Of a stretch of 64,000 nucleotides of DNA, positions 44,600-53,695 are shown in pieces. Each line of letters opens with the position of its first letter. Position 1 is the stretch's first letter. The translations under genes and the position numbers were made by a program. This DNA is from Streptomyces sp. SirexAA-E (GTDB lineage Bacteria; Actinomycetota; Actinomycetes; Streptomycetales; Streptomycetaceae). The notes below the pieces were generated by a model that was not told where the DNA came from, did not search any database, and saw only the letters and a list, made by a program, of their open reading frames with translations. The DNA lies in contig NC_015953.1 in assembly GCF_000177195.2 (NCBI RefSeq), forward strand, positions 5,642,001-5,706,000. The letters run 5' to 3'.

Positions 44600-46423
44600 T
44601 CAGTCGAGCGGGGCGCGCCAGACGATCCGGGTGCCCCCGCCGGCCGGCTGCTCGACGGCCAGGGTGCCGTCGCACAGCTCGGCCCGCTTGCGCATGTTGG
44701 CCAGACCACCGCCGCGCTCCGCCCCGCGCCCGTCCGCGGCCGTACGGCCGCCGAGCCCGATGCCGTCGTCCGTGACGGTCAGGGTCACCGCGTCCCCGGC
44801 GGACAGCACGATGTCGATACGGCTCGCGCGGGCGTGCCGGGAGGCGTTGGAGACCGCCTCGGCGGCGACCGCCACCACATGCTCCGCCAGTTCGTCCGGG
44901 ACCACCGAGTCCACCGGCCCGTCGATGCGTACGGAGGGCCGGAAACCGAGGGCACGGGCCGCCGCGCGGGCGGTCTCCGCGATCCGGTGCCGCAGTCCGC
45001 CCCGGCCCGACCCGTCCGTCGTCCGCAGATCGAAGATGGTGGACCGGACGATCCGTATCGTGGTGTCCAGGTCGTCGACCGCGCGGCTGACGCGTTCGGC
45101 CGCCTCCGGGCGGTCCGCGATGGCCCGGGTGGTGCTCTGGAGCGTCATCCCGGTCGCGAACAGGCGCTGGATCGCCAGGTCGTGCAGGTCGCGGGCGATC
45201 CGGTCCCGGTCGTGCATGACCGCCAGCTCCTCCGACTCCGCCCGCCCGCGCGCCAGTTCCAGGGCGATGGCCGCCTGGTCGGCGAAGCCGGAGACGAGCG
45301 CGACCTCGCTGTCGTCGAACGGCGGACGCCCCACCGGGCGCCCCATCCGCAGCGCGCCCATGGCCCCGGCCCCCACCCGCAGCGGTACCGCCACCACCGG
45401 ACCGAGGCCCTTCTCGGCGCCGTCGCCGAACAGATGCGCCCGGGGATCGGTCCGCACATCGGCGCAGTGCACCGGCGTCCCGGTACGAGCCGCGAGCCCG
45501 GCCAGCGACCCGTGCGCCGGGACGGACAGCCCCCGCACCCGCTCGGCGTCCCGGCCGTGGGCCACGGCCACGGTGAGGCGGGCGTCGAAGGCCGCAGGGT
45601 CCTGGCAGCCCTCCTGCGGGGCGGGCGCGCCCGGCAGCGACGGCGGCAGCAGGACGGCGGCGCGGTCGGCACCCGCGACCTCCATCGCCCGCTCCGCGAC
45701 CAGGTGCAGCACCTCGTCGGCGTCCGTCCCGGAGAGCAGCGCGCGGGTGATCTCGCCCAGCGCCTCCAGCCGCTGTTCCCGGCGGCGGCTCTCCTCGTAC
45801 ATCCGGGCGTTGTCGATGGCGACCCCCGCGGCGATCGACAGGGTGGTCAGCAACGCCTCGTCGTCCGCGTCGAAGCCTCGTCCGCCCCGCTTCTCGGTGA
45901 GGTACAGATTGCCGAACACCTCGTCACGCACCCGCACCGGGACGCCCAGGAAGCTGTGCATCGGGGGGTGGTGGGGCGGGAAGCCGAAGCTGTGCGGATG
46001 GCTGCTCAGATCGGTCAGCCGCAGCGGTTCCGGGTGGTGGATGAGCTCGCCGAGGATGCCGCGCCCGCAGGGCGTCTGCCCGATCCGCGCGGTCAGCTCG
46101 TCCGACATGCCGACGGTCAGGAACTCCAGCAGCGTCTGCCCGTCGCCGACGATGCCGAGCGCCCCGTACTCCGCGTCGGTCAGGGTCACCGCGGCCTCCA
46201 CGATGCCCCGCAGCACCTCGGGCAGTTCCAGCCCGCGTCCCAGGCTCATCACGGCGTCCAGCAGACCGCGCATCCGGTCCGGCCGGCTGGGCTGCGGCCA
46301 GCTGCCGGGACCGGGGCCCGCGGCGGGACCCGAGCCATGACCCGTGACCGGGCACGAAGGGGCCGGCGGCCGCGGGGAGGAGGTGCCGGGGGAGTGGGGC
46401 ACCGGGCATGCTGCGTCTGTCAT
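44600..46423 (-). CDS. DevS/OsdK-like sensor histidine kinase with tandem GAF domains
   Basis: 607 aa from ATG 46423; an in-frame upstream ATG at 46480 would add 19 residues. GAF-A covers residues ~55-215. Its FGFPPHHPPMHSFLGVPVRVR segment matches the region of mycobacterial DevS that holds the proximal haem His, so haem-based O2/NO/CO or redox sensing is likely. GAF-B is ~220-385. HisKA_3 follows, with the phospho-acceptor His in RDLHDLAIQRLF near 405, then HATPase_c with N-box VAAEAVSNASRHAR and G-box TVTDDGIGLGGR. There are no membrane spans, so it is cytoplasmic. It ends 14 bases from the convergent response-regulator gene and shares its promoter region with ctaD. Confidence 0.93.
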   Translation of the reverse strand: MTDAACPVPHSPGTSSPRPPAPSCPVTGHGSGPAAGPGPGSWPQPSRPDRMRGLLDAVMSLGRGLELPEVLRGIVEAAVTLTDAEYGALGIVGDGQTLLEFLTVGMSDELTARIGQTPCGRGILGELIHHPEPLRLTDLSSHPHSFGFPPHHPPMHSFLGVPVRVRDEVFGNLYLTEKRGGRGFDADDEALLTTLSIAAGVAIDNARMYEESRRREQRLEALGEITRALLSGTDADEVLHLVAERAMEVAGADRAAVLLPPSLPGAPAPQEGCQDPAAFDARLTVAVAHGRDAERVRGLSVPAHGSLAGLAARTGTPVHCADVRTDPRAHLFGDGAEKGLGPVVAVPLRVGAGAMGALRMGRPVGRPPFDDSEVALVSGFADQAAIALELARGRAESEELAVMHDRDRIARDLHDLAIQRLFATGMTLQSTTRAIADRPEAAERVSRAVDDLDTTIRIVRSTIFDLRTTDGSGRGGLRHRIAETARAAARALGFRPSVRIDGPVDSVVPDELAEHVVAVAAEAVSNASRHARASRIDIVLSAGDAVTLTVTDDGIGLGGRTAADGRGAERGGGLANMRKRAELCDGTLAVEQPAGGGTRIVWRAPLD

Positions 46424-46608
46424 CGGGGCGCCGCTCTCTGGGTCCGTGTGCCGTGGCCGGGTCGTCGTCCACCGGCTCACCGCAGGGCCGGGAACGGTCC
46501 ACGGGCGGCCAGTTTACGGCAGCCGCCGACGCGGAACCCAGGGGCCCGAAGGCCTCGGCGTCCGGTGGGCCCGTACGCGCGGCCGCATCCCGCGCCCACC
46601 TCGCACCA

Positions 46609-46692
46609 GGGCCGGTCGGCCCTGTCCCAGGGTGCCCCCCGGCCCCTGGCGCAGGTGTCCCTCGGCCCCGCAGGCCGGTCCCCCTCGGCCCC
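46609..46692. promoter_or_regulatory. DevR-box-like palindrome heading a 23-bp-period repeat array
   Basis: Perfect GGGCC-GGTC-GGCCC at 46609-46622. Its GGCCC half then recurs at exactly 23-bp intervals (46618, 46641, 46664 and 46687), with a partly conserved GGTGTCCCTC-like stretch before the later copies. The array lies between the kinase start (46423) and the ctaD start (46859). The rest of this 435-base gap is G+C-rich and shows nothing else. Confidence 0.6.
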
Positions 46693-46858
46693 TGGGGAGC
46701 GATGCGGCGCGCGAGCAGCATGGTGCGGCCGGGAAGGTCGGCTCCGTCCCCCGCGTGATCGCGGACCTTCCCGGCCGCACCCTGTCGCGCCGTCCCGCCC
46801 CGGGCGGGCGGGCCCGGGGTGTGCTCGGAGAACCGCACGAGCTGGAGGACACGGTCCG

Positions 46859-48625
46859 GTGGACGCAACGGAATCGCAGGGCAGCAAGGCCGCTCCCGCA
46901 CAAGGCCCCAAGCCCCCCGACGGCCCGCTCCCGGGGCCCGCGCCCACCGGGCCCGGCACGGCGGCACCCGCGCCGCGCGACCGGGTGGCACGGAACTCAC
47001 GGGGGCGCCTCGTCGTCTCGTGGCTCACCACGACCGACCACAAGCAGATCGGCAGCCTCTACCTCGTCACCGCCTTCGCCTTCTTCCTGATCGGCGGTGT
47101 GATGGCGCTGGTCATGCGCGCCGAACTCGCCCGCCCCGGAACGCAGATCATCTCCAACGAGCAGTTCAACCAGGCGTTCACGATGCACGGCTCGATCATG
47201 CTGCTGCTGTTCGCTATGCCGCTGTTCACCGGATTCGCCAACTGGCTGATGCCGCTCCAGATCGGCGCGCCGGACGTGGCCTTCCCGCGCCTGAACATGC
47301 TGGCCTACTGGCTGTTCCTCTTCGGCTCCCTGATCGCCGCGGCAGGCTTCCTCACCCCGCAGGGCGCCGCCGACTTCGGCTGGTTCGCCTACGCCCCGCT
47401 GTCCGACGCCACCCATTCCCCGGGCGTCGGCGCCGACATGTGGATCATGGGGGTGGCACTGTCCGGTTTCGGGTCCATCCTCGGCGCGGTCAACTTCATC
47501 ACCACGATCATCTGCATGCGCGCCCCCGGAATGACCATGTTCCGCATGCCGATCTTCACCTGGAACGTGCTGCTGACCGCGCTGCTCATCCTGCTCGTCT
47601 TCCCGGTCCTCGCCGCGGCGCTGTTCGCGCTGGAGATGGACCGCAAGTTCGGCTCGCACGTCTTCGACCCCGCCAACGGGGGCGCGCTGCTGTGGCAGCA
47701 CCTCTTCTGGTTCTTCGGCCATCCCGAGGTGTACGTCCTGGCGCTGCCCTTCTTCGGCATCGTCTCCGAGATCGTGCCGGTCTTCTCCCGGAAGCCGATG
47801 TTCGGCTACGTCGGACTGATCGCCGCCACGATGTCCATCGCCGGACTGTCCGTCACCGTCTGGGCCCACCACATGTACGTCACCGGCGGTGTGCTGCTGC
47901 CGTTCTTCGCCTTCATGACCTTCCTCATCGCCGTGCCGACCGGAGTGAAGTTCTTCAACTGGATCGGCACCATGTGGAAGGGCTCGCTGTCCTTCGAGAC
48001 GCCGATGCTGTGGGCCACCGGATTCCTGGTCACCTTCCTCTTCGGCGGCCTGACCGGGGTGATCCTGGCGTCACCGCCGCTGGACTTCCACGTCTCCGAC
48101 TCCTACTTCGTGGTCGCCCACTTCCACTACACGCTCTTCGGCACCGTCGTGTACGCGATGTTCGCCGGATTCCACTTCTGGTGGCCCAAGTTCACCGGGA
48201 AGATGCTCGACGAACGCCTCGGCAAGATCACCTTCTGGGTGCTGACCGCCGGCTTCCACCTCACCTTCCTCGTGCAGCACTGGCTCGGCGCCGAGGGCAT
48301 GCCCCGCCGGTACGCCGACTACCTCGCCGCCGACGGCTTCACCGCGCTCAACACCGTGTCCACCATCGGGTCGTTCCTGCTGGGGCTGTCCTTCCTGCCG
48401 TTCTTCTACAACGTCTGGAAGACCTCCCAGTACGGCAAGAAGGTGGACGTCGACGACCCCTGGGGCTACGGCCGTTCACTGGAGTGGGCCACGTCGTGCC
48501 CGCCGCCCCGGCACAACTTCACCTCGCTCCCCCGCATCCGCAGCGAGTCCCCGGCCTTCGACCTGCACCACCCGGAGATCGCGGCACTCGACCACGCCGA
48601 GCTCGGCCCCGCCGCCCCGCACTGA
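46859..48625 (+). CDS. ctaD: Cytochrome c oxidase subunit I, orphan copy
   Basis: 588 aa from GTG 46859, with GGAGG upstream. Twelve-span haem-copper oxidase subunit I. Haem and CuB ligands are present: His in FTMHGSIMLL, the HPEVY His-Tyr cross-link pair, the WAHHMY His pair and HFHYTLFG. The K-channel Lys is in TGVKFFNW. A ~50-residue Pro/Gly-rich N-terminal extension precedes the first span. The usual main operon partners (ctaC, ctaE, qcr genes) are missing, so this is a second, stand-alone ctaD, probably made under low oxygen or redox stress and assembled with subunits encoded elsewhere. The upstream region holds DevR-like boxes. Confidence 0.95.
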   Translation: MDATESQGSKAAPAQGPKPPDGPLPGPAPTGPGTAAPAPRDRVARNSRGRLVVSWLTTTDHKQIGSLYLVTAFAFFLIGGVMALVMRAELARPGTQIISNEQFNQAFTMHGSIMLLLFAMPLFTGFANWLMPLQIGAPDVAFPRLNMLAYWLFLFGSLIAAAGFLTPQGAADFGWFAYAPLSDATHSPGVGADMWIMGVALSGFGSILGAVNFITTIICMRAPGMTMFRMPIFTWNVLLTALLILLVFPVLAAALFALEMDRKFGSHVFDPANGGALLWQHLFWFFGHPEVYVLALPFFGIVSEIVPVFSRKPMFGYVGLIAATMSIAGLSVTVWAHHMYVTGGVLLPFFAFMTFLIAVPTGVKFFNWIGTMWKGSLSFETPMLWATGFLVTFLFGGLTGVILASPPLDFHVSDSYFVVAHFHYTLFGTVVYAMFAGFHFWWPKFTGKMLDERLGKITFWVLTAGFHLTFLVQHWLGAEGMPRRYADYLAADGFTALNTVSTIGSFLLGLSFLPFFYNVWKTSQYGKKVDVDDPWGYGRSLEWATSCPPPRHNFTSLPRIRSESPAFDLHHPEIAALDHAELGPAAPH

Positions 48626-48671
48626 CCCGCGTCCCCGTACAGCCGCACCCAGGAGAGGAGAGTGCCGTCCG

Positions 48672-49082
48672 ATGTCCCACGGTGTCATGGCACTGGGAGT
48701 CACCGCCGTCTGTCTGGCGGGCAACGTCTGGTACCTGCCCGCCTACGTCGATCTCCGGGCGGGGCAGGACCGCCCGCGCTCCCGGCGGGCGGCGGCCGCC
48801 GGCGTACTGACCGGATGGGGGTCCGCCGCCCTCGCGGCGCTGCTCCTGCTGACACCGGTCCCGCTCACCGCGGTCGCGGTGGTGGCGGCCACGGGAGCCG
48901 CCGCCGTGGGAAGCCTGGGCGTCGTGGGGCGGCTGCGGCGGGTCCGGGAGCGACGCGAGACGGCCGCCTTCACGGCGGCCCTCGCCCCCGGCCGGGGCCC
49001 GTCCCCGCACCGCGTCCGCGGGCCGCGTCCGAAGCCGGCCCGCAACCGTGCGCCGGCCGATCCCGCCGAACGCGACCACTGA
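48672..49082 (+). CDS. Small integral membrane protein after ctaD
   Basis: 136 aa; ATG with AGGAGAGGAG upstream, 46 bases after ctaD and co-directional, so likely one transcript. An N-terminal hydrophobic segment (residues ~5-25) and a pair at ~45-85 (WGSAALAALLLL, LTAVAVVAATGAAAVGSLG) suggest three spans, followed by a basic Pro/Arg-rich tail of ~45 residues. I do not recognise a family. It could be an accessory or small-subunit protein for the oxidase. The convergent pyruvate carboxylase ends 15 bases away. Confidence 0.75.
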   Translation: MSHGVMALGVTAVCLAGNVWYLPAYVDLRAGQDRPRSRRAAAAGVLTGWGSAALAALLLLTPVPLTAVAVVAATGAAAVGSLGVVGRLRRVRERRETAAFTAALAPGRGPSPHRVRGPRPKPARNRAPADPAERDH

Positions 49083-49097
49083 GCCGCCCCGTGCGGG

Positions 49098-52000
49098 TCA
49101 GCCGATCTCGATCAGCAGGTCACCCGCTTCGACCTGCTGGATCCTGCCGATCGCCAGACGCCGTACCGTCCCCGTCGCCTGGGCGGTGATCGACGCCTCC
49201 ATCTTCATCGCCTCGATCGTGGCGACCGTCTGGCCGGACGTCACCGAAGCCCCCTCCTCCACCTGCAACGTGACGACCCCGGCGAACGGCGCCGCGACGT
49301 GGCCCTCGTCGTCCCGGTCCGCCTTCTCGGCCGCCTTGACGTCCGTGGCCACGGACGTGTCCCGTACCGACACCGGGCGCAACTGCCCGTTGAGCGTGGC
49401 CAGGACACTGCGGTACCCGCGCTCGTCGGCCTCCGAGATGGCCTCCAGCTCGATGAGCAGGGTCACGCCGGGCTCCAGCGTGACCGTGTGCTCGGTCTCC
49501 GTCTCCAGCCCGTACAGGAAGTCCCGCGTCGGCAGGACGGAGGTGTCCCCGTACGCCTCCCGGTGGGCCGTGAACTCCTTGGTGGGGCCGGGGAAGAGCA
49601 GCCGGTTCAGCGTCTCGCGCGGCGACCGCGCCAGGCCCTCCCGGTCCTCGTCCGTCAGCCGAGGCGCCCCCGCCTTCTCCGGGCGGCCCTGGAGCGCGCG
49701 GGTACGGAACGGCTCGGGCCAGCCGCCGGGCGGGTCGCCCAGCTCGCCGCGCAGGAAGCCGATCACCGAGTCCGGTACGTCGAACGATCCCGGGTCGGCC
49801 TCGAAGTCGGCCGCGTCGACCCCGGCGCCCACCAGGTGCAGTGCCAGGTCGCCGACGACCTTCGACGACGGGGTCACCTTCACCAGGCGGCCGAGCATCC
49901 GGTCGGCGGCGGCGTAGCAGTCCTCGATGAGCTCGAAGCGGTCGCCCAGGCCGAGGGCGATGGCCTGCTGGCGCAGGTTGGACAGCTGCCCGCCGGGGAT
50001 CTCGTGGTGGTAGATCCGGCCGGTGGGTGAGGCGAGCCCCGACTCGAAGGGCGCGTAGACCTTGCGGGTCGCCTCCCAGTACGGCTCCAGGTCACCGACG
50101 GCCTGGAGCGAGAGACCGGTCGCGCGCTCCGTGTGGTCCGTGGCCGCGACCAGCGCCGACAACGGCGGCTGGCTGGTGGTGCCGGCCATCGAGGCGACCG
50201 CCGCGTCGACCGCGTCCACCCCCGCGTCGACGGCCGCGATCAGCGTGGCGAGCTGCCCGCCCGCGGTGTCGTGGGTGTGCAGGTGGACCGGCAGGTCGAA
50301 CCGTTCGCGCAGCGCGGTGACGAGGGTGCGGGCGGCGGGCGGCCGCAGCAGCCCGGCCATGTCCTTGACGGCGAGCACATGGGCGCCCGCCTCCACGATC
50401 TGCTCGGCGAGCCGCAGGTAGTAGTCCAGCGTGTAGAGGGACTCGGCGGGGTCGGAGAGGTCGGCCGTGTAGCAGAGGGCGACCTCGGCGACCGCGGTAC
50501 CGGTGGCGCGCACGGCGTCGATCGCCGGCCGCATCTGGGACACGTCGTTGAGCGCGTCGAAGATCCGGAAGATGTCCATCCCGGTGGCCGCCGCCTCGGC
50601 GACGAACGCCTCGGTGACCTCGGTGGGGTAGGGCGTGTAGCCGACCGTGTTGCGGCCGCGCAGCAGCATCTGGGTACAGATGTTGGGCACCGCCTCCCGC
50701 AGCGCGGCCAGCCGCTCCCACGGGTCCTCGGCCAGGAAGCGCAGCGCCACGTCGTAGGTGGCGCCTCCCCAGCACTCGACGCTCAGCAGCTGCGGGACGG
50801 TCTGCGCGACGAGCGGGGCTACGGCCAGCAGGTCACGGGTCCGCACCCGGGTCGCCAGCAGGGACTGGTGGGCGTCGCGGAACGTCGTGTCGGTGACGGC
50901 GACGGCCGACTGCGCACGCAGTTCGGCGGCGAAGGCCTCCGGTCCCAGGGCCGCGAGCCGCTGTCGCGAGCCGGGCGGCGGGGTGCCGGGCGGCACGGCG
51001 GGCAGCTTGTCGGCGGGGTCGATGACGGCGGGCCGCGGACCGTAGGGCCGGTTCACCGTGGTCTCGGCGAGATAGCTGAGGATGCGGCTGCCGCGGTCGG
51101 CCGACGGGCGGGCCCGGATCAGCTCCGGGTGCTCGTCGATGAAGCTCGTCGTGATGTGCCCCGCCCGGAAGTCGGGCTGGTTCAGCACCGCGCCCAGGAA
51201 GGGCAGGTTGGTGGCCACCCCGCGGATGCGGAACTCCGCGATGGCCCGGCGTGCCCGGCGGGCCGCGTTGTCGAAGTCGTGCCCGTGACAGGTGAGCTTG
51301 ACCAGCATCGAGTCGAAGTGCGCGGAGACCTCGGCGCCGGTGTGGACCGTGCCGCCGTCCAGCCGGACCCCCGGCCCGCCGGGCGAGCGGTAGGCGGAGA
51401 TGGTGCCGGTGTCCGGCCGGAAGCCGTTGGCCGGGTCCTCGGTGGTGATCCGGCACTGCAGGGCCGTGCCGTTGAGCGTGATGTCCTCCTGCGCGAGGCG
51501 CAGTTCCGGCAGGGTCCGGCCGGCCGCGATGCGCAGCTGCGCGATCACGAGGTCGCGGCCGGTGACCTGTTCGGTCACGGTGTGCTCGACCTGGATGCGC
51601 GGGTTCATCTCGATGAAGACGTGGTTGCCGCGCTCGTCGACGAGGAATTCGACGGTGCCCGCGTTCACGTAGTCGATGTGGCGCGCGAAGGCGACGGCGT
51701 CGGCGCAGATCCGCTCCCGCAGCTCCGGGTCGAGGTTCGGGGCGGGCGCGATCTCCACGACCTTCTGGTGGCGTCGCTGCACCGAGCAGTCGCGCTCGTA
51801 GAGGTGGACGACGCCGCCCTCGGCGTCGGCGAGGATCTGCACCTCGATGTGGCGCGGGTTGATCACCGCCTGCTCCAGGAAGACCGTCGCGTCACCGAAC
51901 GCGGAGCGCGCCTCCCGCATCGCCGCGTCGATCGCCTCGCGCAGCTGGGCCGCCTCGGCGACCCGGCGCATACCGCGTCCTCCGCCACCGGCGACGGCCT

Positions 52001-52472
52001 TGACGAAGACCGGGAAGCCGATGTCCTCGGATGCGGCGACGAGCGTGTCGACGTCGTCGGAGGGTTCCGAGGACTTCAGCACAGGGACGCCGGCCTCCCG
52101 CGCGGCCGCGACCGCCCGCGCCTTGTTCCCCGTCAGGTTCAGCACCGACGCGGGTGGGCCGACGAAGGTGATGCCGGCCCGGGAGCAGGCGGCGGCGAGC
52201 TCCGGGTTCTCCGACATGAAGCCGTATCCCGGGTAGACGGCGTCGGCCCCCGCCTTCCGGGCGGCCTTGATCACCTCGTCGACGGAGAGGTAGGCCCGCA
52301 CCGGATGCCCCGGCTCCCCGATCCGGTAGGCCTCGTCGGCCTTGGCGCGATGGAGGGAGTTGCGGTCCTCGTGCGGGTACACGGCCACCGTCGAGACACC
52401 GAGCTCGAACGCCGCGCGGAAGGCGCGGATCGCGATCTCTCCCCGGTTGGCGACCAATACCTTCTCGAACAT
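49098..52472 (-). CDS. pyc: Pyruvate carboxylase
   Basis: 1124 aa from ATG 52472, with GGGGAG upstream. Single-chain biotin enzyme. The biotin carboxylase domain spans residues 1-~450 (KVLVANRGEIAIR start, ATP-grasp GGGGRGMR near 165, EMNPRIQVEHTVTE). The carboxyltransferase barrel runs ~525-800 (TDTTFRDAHQSLLATR, then the DIFRIFDALNDV and metal-ligand LHTHDT segments). A PYC/OADA domain leads to the C-terminal biotinyl domain with EAMKM near 1090. It converts pyruvate, bicarbonate and ATP to oxaloacetate, refilling the TCA cycle. It faces the ctaD unit tail to tail. The 5' region contains an inverted repeat (CGCTCCGG at 52575-52582 and CCGGAGCG at 52593-52600) of unknown role. Confidence 0.98.
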   Translation of the reverse strand: MFEKVLVANRGEIAIRAFRAAFELGVSTVAVYPHEDRNSLHRAKADEAYRIGEPGHPVRAYLSVDEVIKAARKAGADAVYPGYGFMSENPELAAACSRAGITFVGPPASVLNLTGNKARAVAAAREAGVPVLKSSEPSDDVDTLVAASEDIGFPVFVKAVAGGGGRGMRRVAEAAQLREAIDAAMREARSAFGDATVFLEQAVINPRHIEVQILADAEGGVVHLYERDCSVQRRHQKVVEIAPAPNLDPELRERICADAVAFARHIDYVNAGTVEFLVDERGNHVFIEMNPRIQVEHTVTEQVTGRDLVIAQLRIAAGRTLPELRLAQEDITLNGTALQCRITTEDPANGFRPDTGTISAYRSPGGPGVRLDGGTVHTGAEVSAHFDSMLVKLTCHGHDFDNAARRARRAIAEFRIRGVATNLPFLGAVLNQPDFRAGHITTSFIDEHPELIRARPSADRGSRILSYLAETTVNRPYGPRPAVIDPADKLPAVPPGTPPPGSRQRLAALGPEAFAAELRAQSAVAVTDTTFRDAHQSLLATRVRTRDLLAVAPLVAQTVPQLLSVECWGGATYDVALRFLAEDPWERLAALREAVPNICTQMLLRGRNTVGYTPYPTEVTEAFVAEAAATGMDIFRIFDALNDVSQMRPAIDAVRATGTAVAEVALCYTADLSDPAESLYTLDYYLRLAEQIVEAGAHVLAVKDMAGLLRPPAARTLVTALRERFDLPVHLHTHDTAGGQLATLIAAVDAGVDAVDAAVASMAGTTSQPPLSALVAATDHTERATGLSLQAVGDLEPYWEATRKVYAPFESGLASPTGRIYHHEIPGGQLSNLRQQAIALGLGDRFELIEDCYAAADRMLGRLVKVTPSSKVVGDLALHLVGAGVDAADFEADPGSFDVPDSVIGFLRGELGDPPGGWPEPFRTRALQGRPEKAGAPRLTDEDREGLARSPRETLNRLLFPGPTKEFTAHREAYGDTSVLPTRDFLYGLETETEHTVTLEPGVTLLIELEAISEADERGYRSVLATLNGQLRPVSVRDTSVATDVKAAEKADRDDEGHVAAPFAGVVTLQVEEGASVTSGQTVATIEAMKMEASITAQATGTVRRLAIGRIQQVEAGDLLIEIG

Positions 52473-52699
52473 CAGACTCCCCAGTCGTGTCACAGGCGCG
52501 CGGTCTACAGGACGAGCGACGTCGCACGGGACGCGTGTGCCGGCATCCGCGATGGTCACGTGGTGGTGATGACGCGCTCCGGGCCTTCCGGGCCGGAGCG
52601 TTCGACACCGTACCGGAGACCTCCCCGTGGATCGTGTGTACGGAGGATGGCCTGCGTCACGTGCCGGACAGCGCCTCAGGGCCGTCCGGTGGCCGGATC

Positions 52700-53082
52700 C
52701 CGCCGCCCTGAGCGCCCGTCCTGTGGGGCGGCCCCGCACCTGCGGCGAGGTCCTTGCGCACAGGCGGCGTGAGCCTGCCCAGGCGGTAGAGCCGCTGTCG
52801 CTCGTGCGGCGTCGGCGTCGCCCCGGTGTGCCGCCGCCAGGCGCCGGCGAAGGCCTCGGCGGTGTCGCGGTCCGCGCCGACGCCCGGGGCGGGCAGGCCG
52901 AGGGCGGGCCGGACGGGCCGCGAGGGCGTCGGCCTCGTCCGGGGCGAGGGGGTGAGGTTCGGACGGCGGGGCGGGGTGCGGAAGCAGGTCGCGCGGACCT
53001 CGCCCTCCCTCTCCAGGATGCCGAGGACGGGATCCCCGGAGCCGTACGCGTGTGCCCGGCGCGCACGCAGCGCCTCGGTCAC
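52700..53082 (-). pseudogene. Degraded GNAT acetyltransferase N-terminal half
   Basis: From GTG 53082 the frame reads VTEALRARRAHAYGSGDP, then VLGILEREGEVRATCFRTPPRRPNLT in parts. Recognisable text then moves to another frame (PLAPDEADALAAR, ~52900-52955) and back again (GVGADRDTAEAFAGAWRR, then RQRLYRLGRLTPP, to ~52740). This is the N-terminal half of the streptomycete GNAT-type proteins that begin with a DUF-like helical segment. The acetyl-CoA-binding C-terminal half is absent. Two compensating frameshifts and the truncation make it a pseudogene. The rest of 52473-53079 has no gene. Confidence 0.6.
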
Positions 53083-53210
53083 CGTCAGGGGATGGTGCGC
53101 GACGCGTGTACGGCCCCGCCCGGTGCCGGGGGAACGGCCGCGGGCGGTGGCGCCACGCCGGGCCCCGCCGGGCTTGCGGAGGGACGGGCGGGGGCGGCAG
53201 GGTCTCAGGC

Positions 53211-53663
53211 GTGGCCACCCTGCTGATCGTTCACCACACCCCGTCGCCCAACTGCCGGACGCTGTTCGAAGCCGTGGTGTCCGGCGCCACCACCGACGAG
53301 ATCGAGGGCGTCCGGGTCGTACGGCGCGCGGCCCTCGCGGCGACGGCGTCGGACGTGCTCGACGCCGACGGCTACCTGCTCGGCACCCCGGCCAACCTCG
53401 GCTACATGTCCGGCGCCCTCAAACACTTCTTCGACCAGGTGTACTACCCGTGCCTGGACGCGACCCAGGGCCGTCCCTTCGGCTACTGGGTGCACGGCGG
53501 CAACGACGTCACCGGCGCGGTGCGCGCCCTGGAGTCCGTCACGACCGGCCTGGGGTGGCGACGCGCCGCGGACGCCGTGACGGTGACCGGTGAACCGGGC
53601 AGGGCCGACGTCGAGGCGTGCTGGGAGCTGGGGGCGACGGTCGCCGCGGGCCTCATGGCCTGA
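53211..53663 (+). CDS. Flavodoxin-like NAD(P)H-dependent FMN reductase/WrbA-type protein
   Basis: 150 aa from GTG 53211. The flavodoxin-fold signature is clear: LLIVHHTPSPNCRTLFEAV binds the FMN phosphate, GYLLGTPANLGYMSGALKHFFDQ is the second flavin loop and the YWVHGGNDVTGA segment the third. Such proteins reduce quinones, FMN or other small acceptors. It is monocistronic, shortly after the GNAT pseudogene and near the redox island, but no DevR-like box was found in front of it. The start lacks a strong Shine-Dalgarno sequence (GGGGGCGG lies ~12 bases upstream). Confidence 0.87.
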   Translation: MATLLIVHHTPSPNCRTLFEAVVSGATTDEIEGVRVVRRAALAATASDVLDADGYLLGTPANLGYMSGALKHFFDQVYYPCLDATQGRPFGYWVHGGNDVTGAVRALESVTTGLGWRRAADAVTVTGEPGRADVEACWELGATVAAGLMA

Positions 53664-53695
53664 GGCCCGCTCCCCCCTGGTCCGCCCGAGGACCT

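Noticed and set aside
52575..52600. DevR-type box in front of pyc
   Set aside because: The sequence (GGGCC-TTCC-GGGCC) is not palindromic in the required way; only an unrelated 8-bp inverted repeat is present, so pyc was not assigned to the regulon.
50133..52772. 879-codon frame opposite pyc
   Set aside because: Antisense shadow with typical Gly/Arg/Val/Asp bias.
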